Positions 7,850-13,242 of a stretch of 13,434 nt of DNA are shown here, piece by piece. Both the position numbers and the translations under genes were made by a program. The notes beneath the pieces were generated by a model. It did not search any database and was not told the DNA's origin. It saw nothing but the letters and a program-made list of their open reading frames with translations. Position 1 is the first letter of the stretch. Every line of letters starts with the position of its first letter. The stretch covers positions 1-13,434 of the forward strand of contig JAITED010000043.1 of assembly GCA_031282235.1 (NCBI GenBank), written 5' to 3'. The stretch comes from Propionibacteriaceae bacterium (GTDB lineage: Bacteria; Actinomycetota; Actinomycetes; Propionibacteriales; Propionibacteriaceae).

Positions 7850-8035
7850 GGTCATACGCAAGCTGCCATCCGGCCATCGCGCCTAGGCTCCCGATTGGCA
7901 GATGAGGGCGCAGTATGGCAGAATTAGCGGGCTAGCTGGCGCGTGCGGCTCCTGCCACAGGGGGTCAACCGGACGAGCCGGGCATATGAAAACTAATGAA
8001 CCACGAAGTGGCCTGTGGCACTGACGAGGAGAGCG
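7850..8035 (+). promoter_or_regulatory. rplS: Probable promoter and structured leader of rplS
   Basis: The 186-base gap holds a good candidate promoter, TTGGCA (7895-7900), 18 bases, CAGAAT (7919-7924), which would start RNA near 7931. In the resulting leader of about 105 bases I see CGGCTC/GAGCCG (7946-7951 with 7975-7980), a small CCAC-GAA-GTGG hairpin (8001-8011), and a 9-base complement TGCCACAGG (7953-7961) with CCTGTGGCA (8012-8020). The last pairing is incompatible with the first as a simple secondary structure and ends 5 bases before the ribosome binding site. Autoregulatory L19 leaders are known in Firmicutes; a leader here is an inference. Upstream, CTGCCAT (7863-7869) can pair with TGGCAG at 7896-7901 or at 7916-7921, possibly a trmD 3' structure. 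Confidence 0.5.
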
Positions 8036-8383
8036 ATGAACCAGCTCGTTGCCGCTGTTGCGGCGTCTGCGATTAAATCAGACATTCCAACATTTCGCCC
8101 GGGTGACTCTGTGCGCGTTCATGTACGTATCATCGAGGGCAAGAACACCCGTTTACAGGTGTTTGCGGGCGCGGTGATTTCGCGCACTGGAGCCGGGGCT
8201 TCCGAATCGTTTACGGTACGCAAAATCAGTTACGGCGTGGGCGTGGAGCGCACATTCCCGCTGCACTCTCCGATTATCGAAAAAATCGAAGTGGAGCGTT
8301 TGGGCGATGTGCGCCGCGCGAAGCTGTATTACTTGCGTGGCCTGCGGGGCAAGAAAGCCAAAATTAAAGAGCGTCGCGTCTAA
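8036..8383 (+). CDS. rplS: 50S ribosomal protein L19
   Basis: L19 (bL19) lies at the 30S-50S interface of the ribosome. The protein has 115 residues, the usual family length, when started at ATG 8036, with GAGGAG (8026-8031) 4 bases upstream. The in-frame GTG at 8015 lacks a site and would add seven residues that the family does not have. Hallmarks are 'IPTFRPGDSVRVHVRIIEG' (17-35), 'RLQVFAGAVISRTGAGASES' (39-58), 'YGVGVERTFPLHSPIIEKIE' (66-85) and the basic end 'AKLYYLRGLRGKKAKIKERR' (95-114). It is separated from trmD by 186 bases, with its own candidate promoter and leader, so it may be transcribed independently of the rimM-trmD unit. Synteny with trmD upstream and lepB downstream is typical for actinobacteria. 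Confidence 0.97.
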   Translation: MNQLVAAVAASAIKSDIPTFRPGDSVRVHVRIIEGKNTRLQVFAGAVISRTGAGASESFTVRKISYGVGVERTFPLHSPIIEKIEVERLGDVRRAKLYYLRGLRGKKAKIKERRV

Positions 8384-8392
8384 GGTTCGTAA

Positions 8393-8440
8393 GGCTCTAA
8401 AGCCCAGCTTTGTTTTTAGGTAAAGCGAGTCGGCTTTAGC
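8393..8440 (+). terminator. Possible terminator / alternating stems after rplS
   Basis: AAAGC and GCTTT occur alternately at 8399-8403, 8407-8411, 8422-8426 and 8433-8437. They can form a tight hairpin AAAGC-CCA-GCTTT followed by GTTTTT (8412-8417), a second hairpin TAAAGC-GAGTCG-GCTTTA (8421-8438), or one long stem CTAAAGCC/GGCTTTAG (8397-8404 with 8432-8439). The first resembles a weak intrinsic terminator for rplS. Termination strength is inferred, as the stems are short and A/T-rich. Confidence 0.4.
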
Positions 8441-8571
8441 GGTGATACGTCAGCGGTGTGTGCCCCGTATCCGATGAAAAGCCTCATGTTTGGGTGGTTT
8501 TACTCATAACAGGGGGTGAACCGCGGTTACGTAGACTATTCTTAGTTGTCAGTTGCAGGTTAGGGGGCAGC

Positions 8572-10035
8572 GTGAGCAGTGATTCCGGTATTCCTTACCC
8601 CGGACAGCCGCAGCGTGCCCGACGGGCGCTGATCGAAGAGCCCGCCACTGATGCGTTAGCGGACTTTAACCCACCGGAGCAGTTGGTTCCGCCGACAGTT
8701 TGGCAAGGCGGGTCGTTCGCGTCGGATTTTGCTGTACCGCCGCCGGTGTTGCCCGCCGCTAATGTTGACCCGGACGAGAGCGAACCCACAGTGCGAGTGG
8801 GCGGTTATGGCCGCCGTCTGGCCGCTGATGAAGCGCCGGTATCGCCGTATCCGGCTGCGCCACCGGTTGCACCGTATCCGGCAGCATCACCGGCTGCACC
8901 ACCGCCACCGCCAGCGCCGGAGTCGGTGCCCCCAGTCGCTCCGGAGTACCGCCCGTATCGGCAGTATCCCCCAGTGGAGTCGTATCAGCCCGACGTGGCG
9001 GCGGAGTATCCACCGGATATACGACCGCTGGAGCCGCCGCACCCGAAAGAGCCGCCCCGGCCAAAGTTTGTTGCGGCTGGGCCGCAGGCGGGTGATAAAC
9101 CAGTTGCCGAAGCTACTACGCCAGCGGACACTCTGGGTGCTGGTGACGCTGTTGGGGATACGGCGCGCAGTGCCGCTGCCACGGGTGATAAGGCTGGTCA
9201 ACAGGGCGTTGACAAGCGAAGCGACAAGGATGACAAGAAGCCCGACAAGAGCGGCGAAAGCGACCAATCCGACACCGCCGCTGAGTTTAAGAGCGCCAAA
9301 ACTCGCCCGCGTTGGAAAGGCTGGCTGATTGATTTAGCGGTCATCATCGTGGGGGCGATGGTGCTAACCAGCGTGCTGCGGCTGTTTGTGTATCAGGCGT
9401 TTAACGTACCCACCGGCTCAATGGAACAGACGCTTCGGAAGCAGGATTCCATCGTCGCGGTGAAACTGCTCGATTTTGAGCGCGGCGACATCGTCGTATT
9501 TGAGGATTCTTTCAATTGGCTGCGCAGCACGGGTGAGGAGCAGCCGGGGCCAGTGCGCCGCGCGTTGGAGTTCATCGGATTGCTGCCGTCCACCACCACG
9601 CAACACCTAGTGAAACGGGTAATTGGGTTGCCGGGTGACCGGGTGGTTTGCTGTGATGCGTCCACCGGTTCTTTGATGGTAAACGGGGTGGCGCTGGACG
9701 AAAGCGAGTATCTTTACTCTGTTGGCGGCACCCCCGTCTCACCGTCAACCATCACTTTTGACGTCATCGTGCCGAAAGACCGTATCTTCGTGATGGGGGA
9801 TCACCGCAACGACTCCTCCGATTCCCGGTTCCACCTCTGCGACATACCGAATGAGACTGGAACGCCACGCGGCATGACGGCGTTCATCCCAATTGAGGAC
9901 GTAGTGGGCAAGGTGGTAGCAATCTCTAGCCCTTGGTCACACATGCGCTGGTTCTCCACGCCGAAAGCGTTCGATAACGTGCCAGCGCCCGGCCCAGCAC
10001 CAGATACCCCCACTATAAAAACCTCGCAGTGTTGA
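8572..10035 (+). CDS. lepB: Signal peptidase I with long Pro-rich N-terminal extension
   Basis: This membrane serine protease cleaves signal peptides of exported proteins. The catalytic part has one transmembrane helix (about 250-273) and then 'VPTGSMEQTL' with nucleophile Ser283. 'HLVKRVIGLPGDRV' carries the general base Lys348, and 'VMGDHRNDSSDSR' (407-419) is the conserved last box. GTG 8572 is chosen because AGGGGG (8562-8567) precedes it; an in-frame GTG at 8458 would add 38 residues with no family resemblance. The protein has 487 residues, far above the roughly 200-300 usual in Gram-positives. The excess is residues 1-245, predicted cytoplasmic. It is rich in Pro, Ala, Tyr and Glu, with repeats such as PYPAA at 92-96 and 101-105, and then a Lys/Asp/Ser-rich stretch at about 205-245. 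There is no second transmembrane helix at the C-terminus. Two of its Cys lie side by side (360-361). Confidence 0.95.
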   Translation: MSSDSGIPYPGQPQRARRALIEEPATDALADFNPPEQLVPPTVWQGGSFASDFAVPPPVLPAANVDPDESEPTVRVGGYGRRLAADEAPVSPYPAAPPVAPYPAASPAAPPPPPAPESVPPVAPEYRPYRQYPPVESYQPDVAAEYPPDIRPLEPPHPKEPPRPKFVAAGPQAGDKPVAEATTPADTLGAGDAVGDTARSAAATGDKAGQQGVDKRSDKDDKKPDKSGESDQSDTAAEFKSAKTRPRWKGWLIDLAVIIVGAMVLTSVLRLFVYQAFNVPTGSMEQTLRKQDSIVAVKLLDFERGDIVVFEDSFNWLRSTGEEQPGPVRRALEFIGLLPSTTTQHLVKRVIGLPGDRVVCCDASTGSLMVNGVALDESEYLYSVGGTPVSPSTITFDVIVPKDRIFVMGDHRNDSSDSRFHLCDIPNETGTPRGMTAFIPIEDVVGKVVAISSPWSHMRWFSTPKAFDNVPAPGPAPDTPTIKTSQC

Positions 10036-10050
10036 CGTTGCTGCTGGCGG

Positions 10051-10083
10051 CGTATTTGAGTCGTATCTGAGTCGTATCTGAGT
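10051..10083 (+). repeat. Tandem repeat, three 11-bp units (CGTATYTGAGT)
   Basis: Three head-to-tail copies occupy 10051-10061 (CGTATTTGAGT), 10062-10072 and 10073-10083 (both CGTATCTGAGT). A partial fourth copy follows (ATCTGA). The array lies in the 117-base gap between lepB and rnhB. Only one base differs among the three copies, which suggests recent duplication by slippage. No function is recognised. Confidence 0.85.
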
Positions 10084-10152
10084 ATCTGATTGTGGGGCGG
10101 TTGGGGTGAATGAAATGGGTGCAGCTAAACAGCAACGGGGGGTGCGTCGCGT

Positions 10153-10770
10153 ATGACAATTGACCGATACGTCTACGAACGCGCCTTGTGGGAAGCCGGT
10201 ATCGTACATATCGCGGGGGCAGACGAAGTGGGGCGGGGAGCGTGCGCTGGGCCGTTGGTGGCCGCCGCAGTGATACTGCCCCAAGATGCCGCCCAATTAT
10301 TGCCGGACGTAAACGACTCCAAACAGCTCACCCCACTGCGCCGGGAACGGCTGGCCGCCCGTATCTACAACTGCGCTCTCGCAGTGGCGGTGGCCGAAAT
10401 CGAGCCAGCCGAGTGTGACCGGCTCGGCATGGGGGCAGCCGACTTGACCGGTTTGCGTAACGCCTTGTTAGCGCTCGCCGTGCCGCCGGAACACGCGCTC
10501 ATCGACGGTTTCGCAGTGAGCGGACTGCCGTATCCCCATCAAGCCATCATCAAAGGGGACTCGTTATCGGCCAGCATCGCTGCCGCGTCCATCGTGGCTA
10601 AGGTGTGGCGTGATCGGCTGATGGTGGAGTTGTCGGAATCTTGGCCGGAATACGGCTTTGAGAAGCACAAAGGATATCCGACGGCACAACATCAGGCGGC
10701 GTTGGAGTGCTACGGCCCCAGCCCGATACATCGGTTTAGCTACGCCAACGTGGCGCGTACCGTGCGCTAA
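10153..10770 (+). CDS. rnhB: Ribonuclease HII
   Basis: RNase HII cuts the RNA strand of RNA-DNA hybrids and removes single ribonucleotides from DNA. The 205-residue protein has the family motif 'AGADEVGRGACAGPLVAAAV' (21-40), supplying Asp24 and Glu25. Asp118 in 'ALIDGF' and Asp136 in 'IIKGDSLSASIAAASIVAKV' complete the four acidic metal ligands. The end 'FEKHKGYPTAQHQAALECYG' is the usual conserved tail. The start ATG 10153 has a G-rich but imperfect ribosome binding site (GGGGGG, 10136-10142). The gene sits between lepB and DUF2469 as in other actinobacteria, with gaps of 117 and 114 bases that both contain short tandem repeats, so it may have its own promoter. No key residue is missing. 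Confidence 0.97.
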   Translation: MTIDRYVYERALWEAGIVHIAGADEVGRGACAGPLVAAAVILPQDAAQLLPDVNDSKQLTPLRRERLAARIYNCALAVAVAEIEPAECDRLGMGAADLTGLRNALLALAVPPEHALIDGFAVSGLPYPHQAIIKGDSLSASIAAASIVAKVWRDRLMVELSESWPEYGFEKHKGYPTAQHQAALECYGPSPIHRFSYANVARTVR

Positions 10771-10782
10771 TAAACGGCGCGT

Positions 10783-10812
10783 GGCGTATAAGGGCGTATA
10801 AAGGCGTATAAA
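10783..10812 (+). repeat. Tandem repeat, three 10-bp units (GGCGTATAAR)
   Basis: Units start at 10783, 10793 and 10803 (GGCGTATAAG, then GGCGTATAAA twice), with an exact 10-base period, about one helical turn. They lie 12 bases after the rnhB stop and about 70 bases before the DUF2469 start. Each unit contains TATAA, which resembles a -10 element, so a promoter role is possible but unproven; no well-spaced -35 element is visible. Confidence 0.85.
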
Positions 10813-10884
10813 TCTGGGAGTGATTGTCCCAAGATTGCGTTCATTTAAGAACTCGGGCACTTCGGTGGGTAGAGTTGGTACATC

Positions 10885-11196
10885 ATGAGCACAGATGACT
10901 TGGAGCAGTACGAGAGCAAACTCGAACTCGACCTTTATCGGGAATACCGCGATGTAGTGGACATCTTCACATACGCGGTGGAGACAGAGCGTCGATTCTA
11001 TCTATGCAACAAAGTTGACCTCAAAGTGCGCACCGAGGGCGGTGACGTCTACTACGAGGTCTCGCTAGGGGATGCTTGGGTGTGGGATATGTATCGCCCC
11101 GCGCGCTTCGTAAAAGCCGCCAAAGTGCTGACGTTCCGCGACGTATCTATCGAAGAAATTCAACACTCCGAACTGCGGGTTCCCTCGCAGACGTAA
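10885..11196 (+). CDS. DUF2469 family protein, conserved in actinobacteria, function unknown
   Basis: This 103-residue protein belongs to the DUF2469 family, which is typical of actinobacteria and normally lies between rnhB and yraN, exactly as here (Rv2901c is the M. tuberculosis member as I recall it). Conserved stretches visible are the start 'MSTDDLEQYESKLELDLYRE' (1-20), then 'YRDVVDIFTYAVETERRFYL' (21-40), then 'CNKVDLKVR' (41-49) and 'YYEVSLGDAWVWDMYRPARF' (56-75). The protein is acidic with no signal peptide or membrane helix, so probably cytoplasmic. ATG 10885 gives the standard family start, although no clear ribosome binding site precedes it. No biochemical function is known to me; the neighbourhood suggests a link to nucleic-acid metabolism, which is only guilt by association. 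Confidence 0.93.
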   Translation: MSTDDLEQYESKLELDLYREYRDVVDIFTYAVETERRFYLCNKVDLKVRTEGGDVYYEVSLGDAWVWDMYRPARFVKAAKVLTFRDVSIEEIQHSELRVPSQT

Positions 11197-11253
11197 CCTG
11201 CGTTGGTTTGCTCCCGGCGAGTTTTCTTTTTGCTATCGCATTTCGGGGTGCCC

Positions 11254-11262
11254 TGTGCATAA
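11254..11262 (-). promoter_or_regulatory. DnaA-box-like site 1 (TTATGCACA)
   Basis: TGTGCATAA on the + strand reads TTATGCACA on the - strand, a full match to the general DnaA-box consensus TTWTNCACA. It is the first of three such sites within 62 bases upstream of yraN. Binding by DnaA is inferred from the match only. Confidence 0.5.
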
Positions 11263-11272
11263 AACTGGAAAG

Positions 11273-11281
11273 TTGTCCACA
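11273..11281 (+). promoter_or_regulatory. DnaA-box-like site 2 (TTGTCCACA)
   Basis: TTGTCCACA is an exact match to the form preferred by actinobacterial DnaA (Streptomyces and mycobacteria). Together with site 3 it forms a perfect 10-bp inverted repeat (TTGTCCACAG/CTGTGGACAA, 11273-11282 with 11306-11315, 23-base spacer). Binding is inferred from the match. Confidence 0.6.
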
Positions 11282-11306
11282 GCACATTCCTTAGAGTTTT
11301 CTTACC

Positions 11307-11315
11307 TGTGGACAA
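11307..11315 (-). promoter_or_regulatory. DnaA-box-like site 3 (TTGTCCACA, reverse)
   Basis: TGTGGACAA on the + strand is TTGTCCACA on the - strand, identical to site 2 and facing it. The centres of sites 2 and 3 are 34 bases apart. The site lies 39 bases before the yraN start, so a bound protein could affect yraN-yifB transcription. As RNA the pair could instead form a 10-bp stem, but no U-run follows, so a terminator is less likely. Confidence 0.6.
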
Positions 11316-11353
11316 TGGCCGGTTTGGGGGTTTTCCGCTAATAGAGACGGGGT

Positions 11354-11719
11354 ATGAATAGAACCCTAGGAGCTTGGGGAGAGCAACTCGCGGCGGAGTA
11401 TCTGGTGCGGCTGGGATGGGTAATCGTAGCGCGCAACTGGCGCTGTGACGCGGGCGAATTGGACATCGTGGCGCTGGAGCCGGCAGCGGGCACGTTGCCG
11501 CGCGTCGTCGCCGTGGAGGTGAAAACGAAAGCGGGGGAGCGTTATGGGCCGCCGTTAGAAGCGATTACGCATACGAAACTGCGACGATTACGCGCTTTAG
11601 CGACGCGCTGGGCGCAGGAGCACCCCGATGTTGGCTTAGGGGTGCGGCTGGATGCTATCGGGGTAGTGAAGTTGCGGGGGCGCTCCCCGCAGTTGCTGCA
11701 CATCAGGGGTGCCTCATGA
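11354..11719 (+). CDS. yraN: YraN / UPF0102 family endonuclease-like protein
   Basis: This is a small (121 residues) protein of the restriction-endonuclease-like fold. Family features seen are 'LGAWGEQLAAEYLVRLGW' (5-22), 'NWRCDAGELDIVAL' with Glu35 and Asp37, and 'VVAVEVKTKAGERYG' with Glu55 and Lys57. These match the E-x-D ... E-x-K active-site pattern of this fold. Homologues occur almost universally next to rnhB or yifB, but a defined substrate is not established; a role in DNA repair or recombination is supposed. The start is ATG 11354, with a G-rich sequence GACGGGG (11346-11352) just upstream serving as a poor ribosome binding site. The last four bases overlap the yifB start (ATGA), so the two are co-translated. 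The DnaA-box-like sites lie directly upstream. Confidence 0.92.
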   Translation: MNRTLGAWGEQLAAEYLVRLGWVIVARNWRCDAGELDIVALEPAAGTLPRVVAVEVKTKAGERYGPPLEAITHTKLRRLRALATRWAQEHPDVGLGVRLDAIGVVKLRGRSPQLLHIRGAS

Positions 11720-13242
11720 GTGCGGCATCGGCTTGGTCGGTGGCGTTAGCTGGGCTGGATGGCACCATGGTCGAAGTGGAGGCTTCGGTCACTTCTGGGT
11801 TGCCGTGTACGGTGCTGGTGGGATTGCCAGATACGGCGCTGAATGAGTCACGCGACCGTTGCCGGGCGGCGGCTTCCAGCTTGGGGATAGGTTGGCCGAT
11901 GGAACGGCTCACCATCAACCTCACTCCGGCATCACTGCCCAAAACTGGTAGTCATTACGATTTAGCGATTATGGCTGCTGTGTTATGCACCTCTGGCAAA
12001 GTGCCGCTGCAAGTGGTAAAGCAAGCGGTGCTGGTGGGTGAGATTGGGTTGGATGGCCGGGTGCGCCGCGTCAATGGGGTGTTGCCAGCAGTGTTAGCTG
12101 CGCGCCGCGCCGGGCGGGCGTTGGTGATTGTCCCGATGGCGCAGGTGGCAGAGGCGCGATTAATCACCGGCGTGGAAGTGTGGGGCGTGGCCTCAGTGGC
12201 CGATTTGATGGAGGCGCTGCACGGTCGCCCTCCGGAGATTGTGGATGTGCCTGCTGCCGCTCCGGTCGTGGTAGAGGCAGCGCACCGCCCCGATTTGGCT
12301 GATGTGAACGGGCAACCCGAGGGGCGGTGGGCGTTGGAGGTGGCCGCCGCAGGTGGGCATCACATATTCTTCCAAGGCCCGCCGGGGGTTGGTAAGACGA
12401 TGCTGGCGGAGCGGCTGTCCACCTTGTTACCGCCGCTCGCCCCGGATGAGGCGTTGCAGGTGTCGGCGCTGCACTCGTTGGCGGGGGAGCCGCTGGATGA
12501 TTTGATAACTACTCCGCCCTATTTTGCGCCCCATCACAACGCCACTATGGCGGCGATGGTGGGGGGCGGTTCCCGGTTAGCGAAACCGGGCGCAATCTCG
12601 CTGGCGCACCGGGGGGTGTTGTTTCTCGACGAAGTGCCGGAGTACTCGGTGCGGGTGATTGAAAGTTTACGTACCCCCTTGGAGTCGGGTTGGGTGAGTG
12701 TGGCGCGCGCGCAGGGCGTAGTGCGTTACCCGGCGCGGTTTCAACTGGTGATGGGAGCGAACCCCTGCCCCTGTGGCATGTATGGGGTGGGGTCGGCCTG
12801 CCGCTGCCAGCCAATGCAGATTCGCCGCTACAACGAACGGCTATCGGCACCGATTTTGGACCGGGTTGATATCCACCAACGTTTGAGCGCGCCCCGCCGG
12901 GCGTTCGTAGAAGCGAACGATGAGCGCCCCGAGAGCAGCGCCGTGGTGGCGCAGCGGGTAGCGGAAGCGCGGGAGCGACAGCGCCACCGGCTAGCAGGCA
13001 CTGGTTGGTCACTAAACGCCGAAGTGCCAGGGCATTACCTGCGCAAAGTGCTTGCCCCCAAAGCTGGCCGCCAACTGTTAGAAACCGCGCTAGCCAAAGG
13101 CCGAGTGAGCGCCCGTGGCGTTGACAAAGCGATACGTCTGGCCTGGACCCTAGCCGACCTAGCCGGTCTATCCGAAATCGGCACCGAACAAGTAGCCGCC
13201 GCCCTATCCCTAAACCGCGCCGAATGGTTGGTAGCAGCATGA
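11716..13242 (+). CDS. comM: YifB / ComM family AAA+ ATPase (magnesium-chelatase-like)
   Basis: The protein has 508 residues, normal for the family. The N-terminal Lon-like domain (about 1-170) includes 'VTSGLPCTVLVGLPDTALNE' (25-44), 'NLTPASLPKTGSHYDLAIM' (68-86) and 'VLVGEIGLDGRVRRVNGVLP' (105-124). The AAA+ domain has Walker A GPPGVGKT (221-228), 'PHHNATMAAMVGGG' (272-285) and Walker B VLFLDE (301-306). A Cys cluster CPCG...CRC (351-364) follows, then 'LDRVDIHQRL' (381-390) and the C-terminal helical domain with 'KGRVSARGVDKAIRLAWTLA' (461-480). In Vibrio and Haemophilus, ComM is a branch-migration helicase that helps integrate transformed DNA; the role in actinobacteria is less clear. The start overlaps yraN by ATGA and the end overlaps the next frame the same way. 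dprA often follows this gene. Confidence 0.95.
   Translation: MSAASAWSVALAGLDGTMVEVEASVTSGLPCTVLVGLPDTALNESRDRCRAAASSLGIGWPMERLTINLTPASLPKTGSHYDLAIMAAVLCTSGKVPLQVVKQAVLVGEIGLDGRVRRVNGVLPAVLAARRAGRALVIVPMAQVAEARLITGVEVWGVASVADLMEALHGRPPEIVDVPAAAPVVVEAAHRPDLADVNGQPEGRWALEVAAAGGHHIFFQGPPGVGKTMLAERLSTLLPPLAPDEALQVSALHSLAGEPLDDLITTPPYFAPHHNATMAAMVGGGSRLAKPGAISLAHRGVLFLDEVPEYSVRVIESLRTPLESGWVSVARAQGVVRYPARFQLVMGANPCPCGMYGVGSACRCQPMQIRRYNERLSAPILDRVDIHQRLSAPRRAFVEANDERPESSAVVAQRVAEARERQRHRLAGTGWSLNAEVPGHYLRKVLAPKAGRQLLETALAKGRVSARGVDKAIRLAWTLADLAGLSEIGTEQVAAALSLNRAEWLVAA

Larger units (their letters stand above)
11219..11303 (+). repeat. 10-bp direct repeat GAGTTTTCTT framing the DnaA-box region
   Basis: GAGTTTTCTT occurs at 11219-11228 and again at 11294-11303, exactly 75 bases apart. 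Both copies are in the gap between DUF2469 and yraN and bracket two of the three DnaA-box-like sites. The T-rich copies may be weakly melting DNA or slippage products; no transposon or integrase is nearby. Confidence 0.7.

Noticed and set aside
8015..8035. Upstream GTG start for L19
   Set aside because: It has no ribosome binding site, and ATG 8036 gives the exact family length.
8458..8571. Upstream GTG start for signal peptidase I
   Set aside because: The extra 38 residues include hydrophobic patches unlike the family, and GTG 8572 has a G-rich ribosome binding site.
10051..10812. Tandem arrays around rnhB considered as CRISPR
   Set aside because: The units are 10-11 bp, contiguous and without spacers, so they are simple tandem repeats.
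11273..11315. Inverted repeat read as a rho-independent terminator for DUF2469
   Set aside because: The 23-base loop and the lack of a following U-run make it weak, and the exact TTGTCCACA matches explain it better as paired protein-binding sites.
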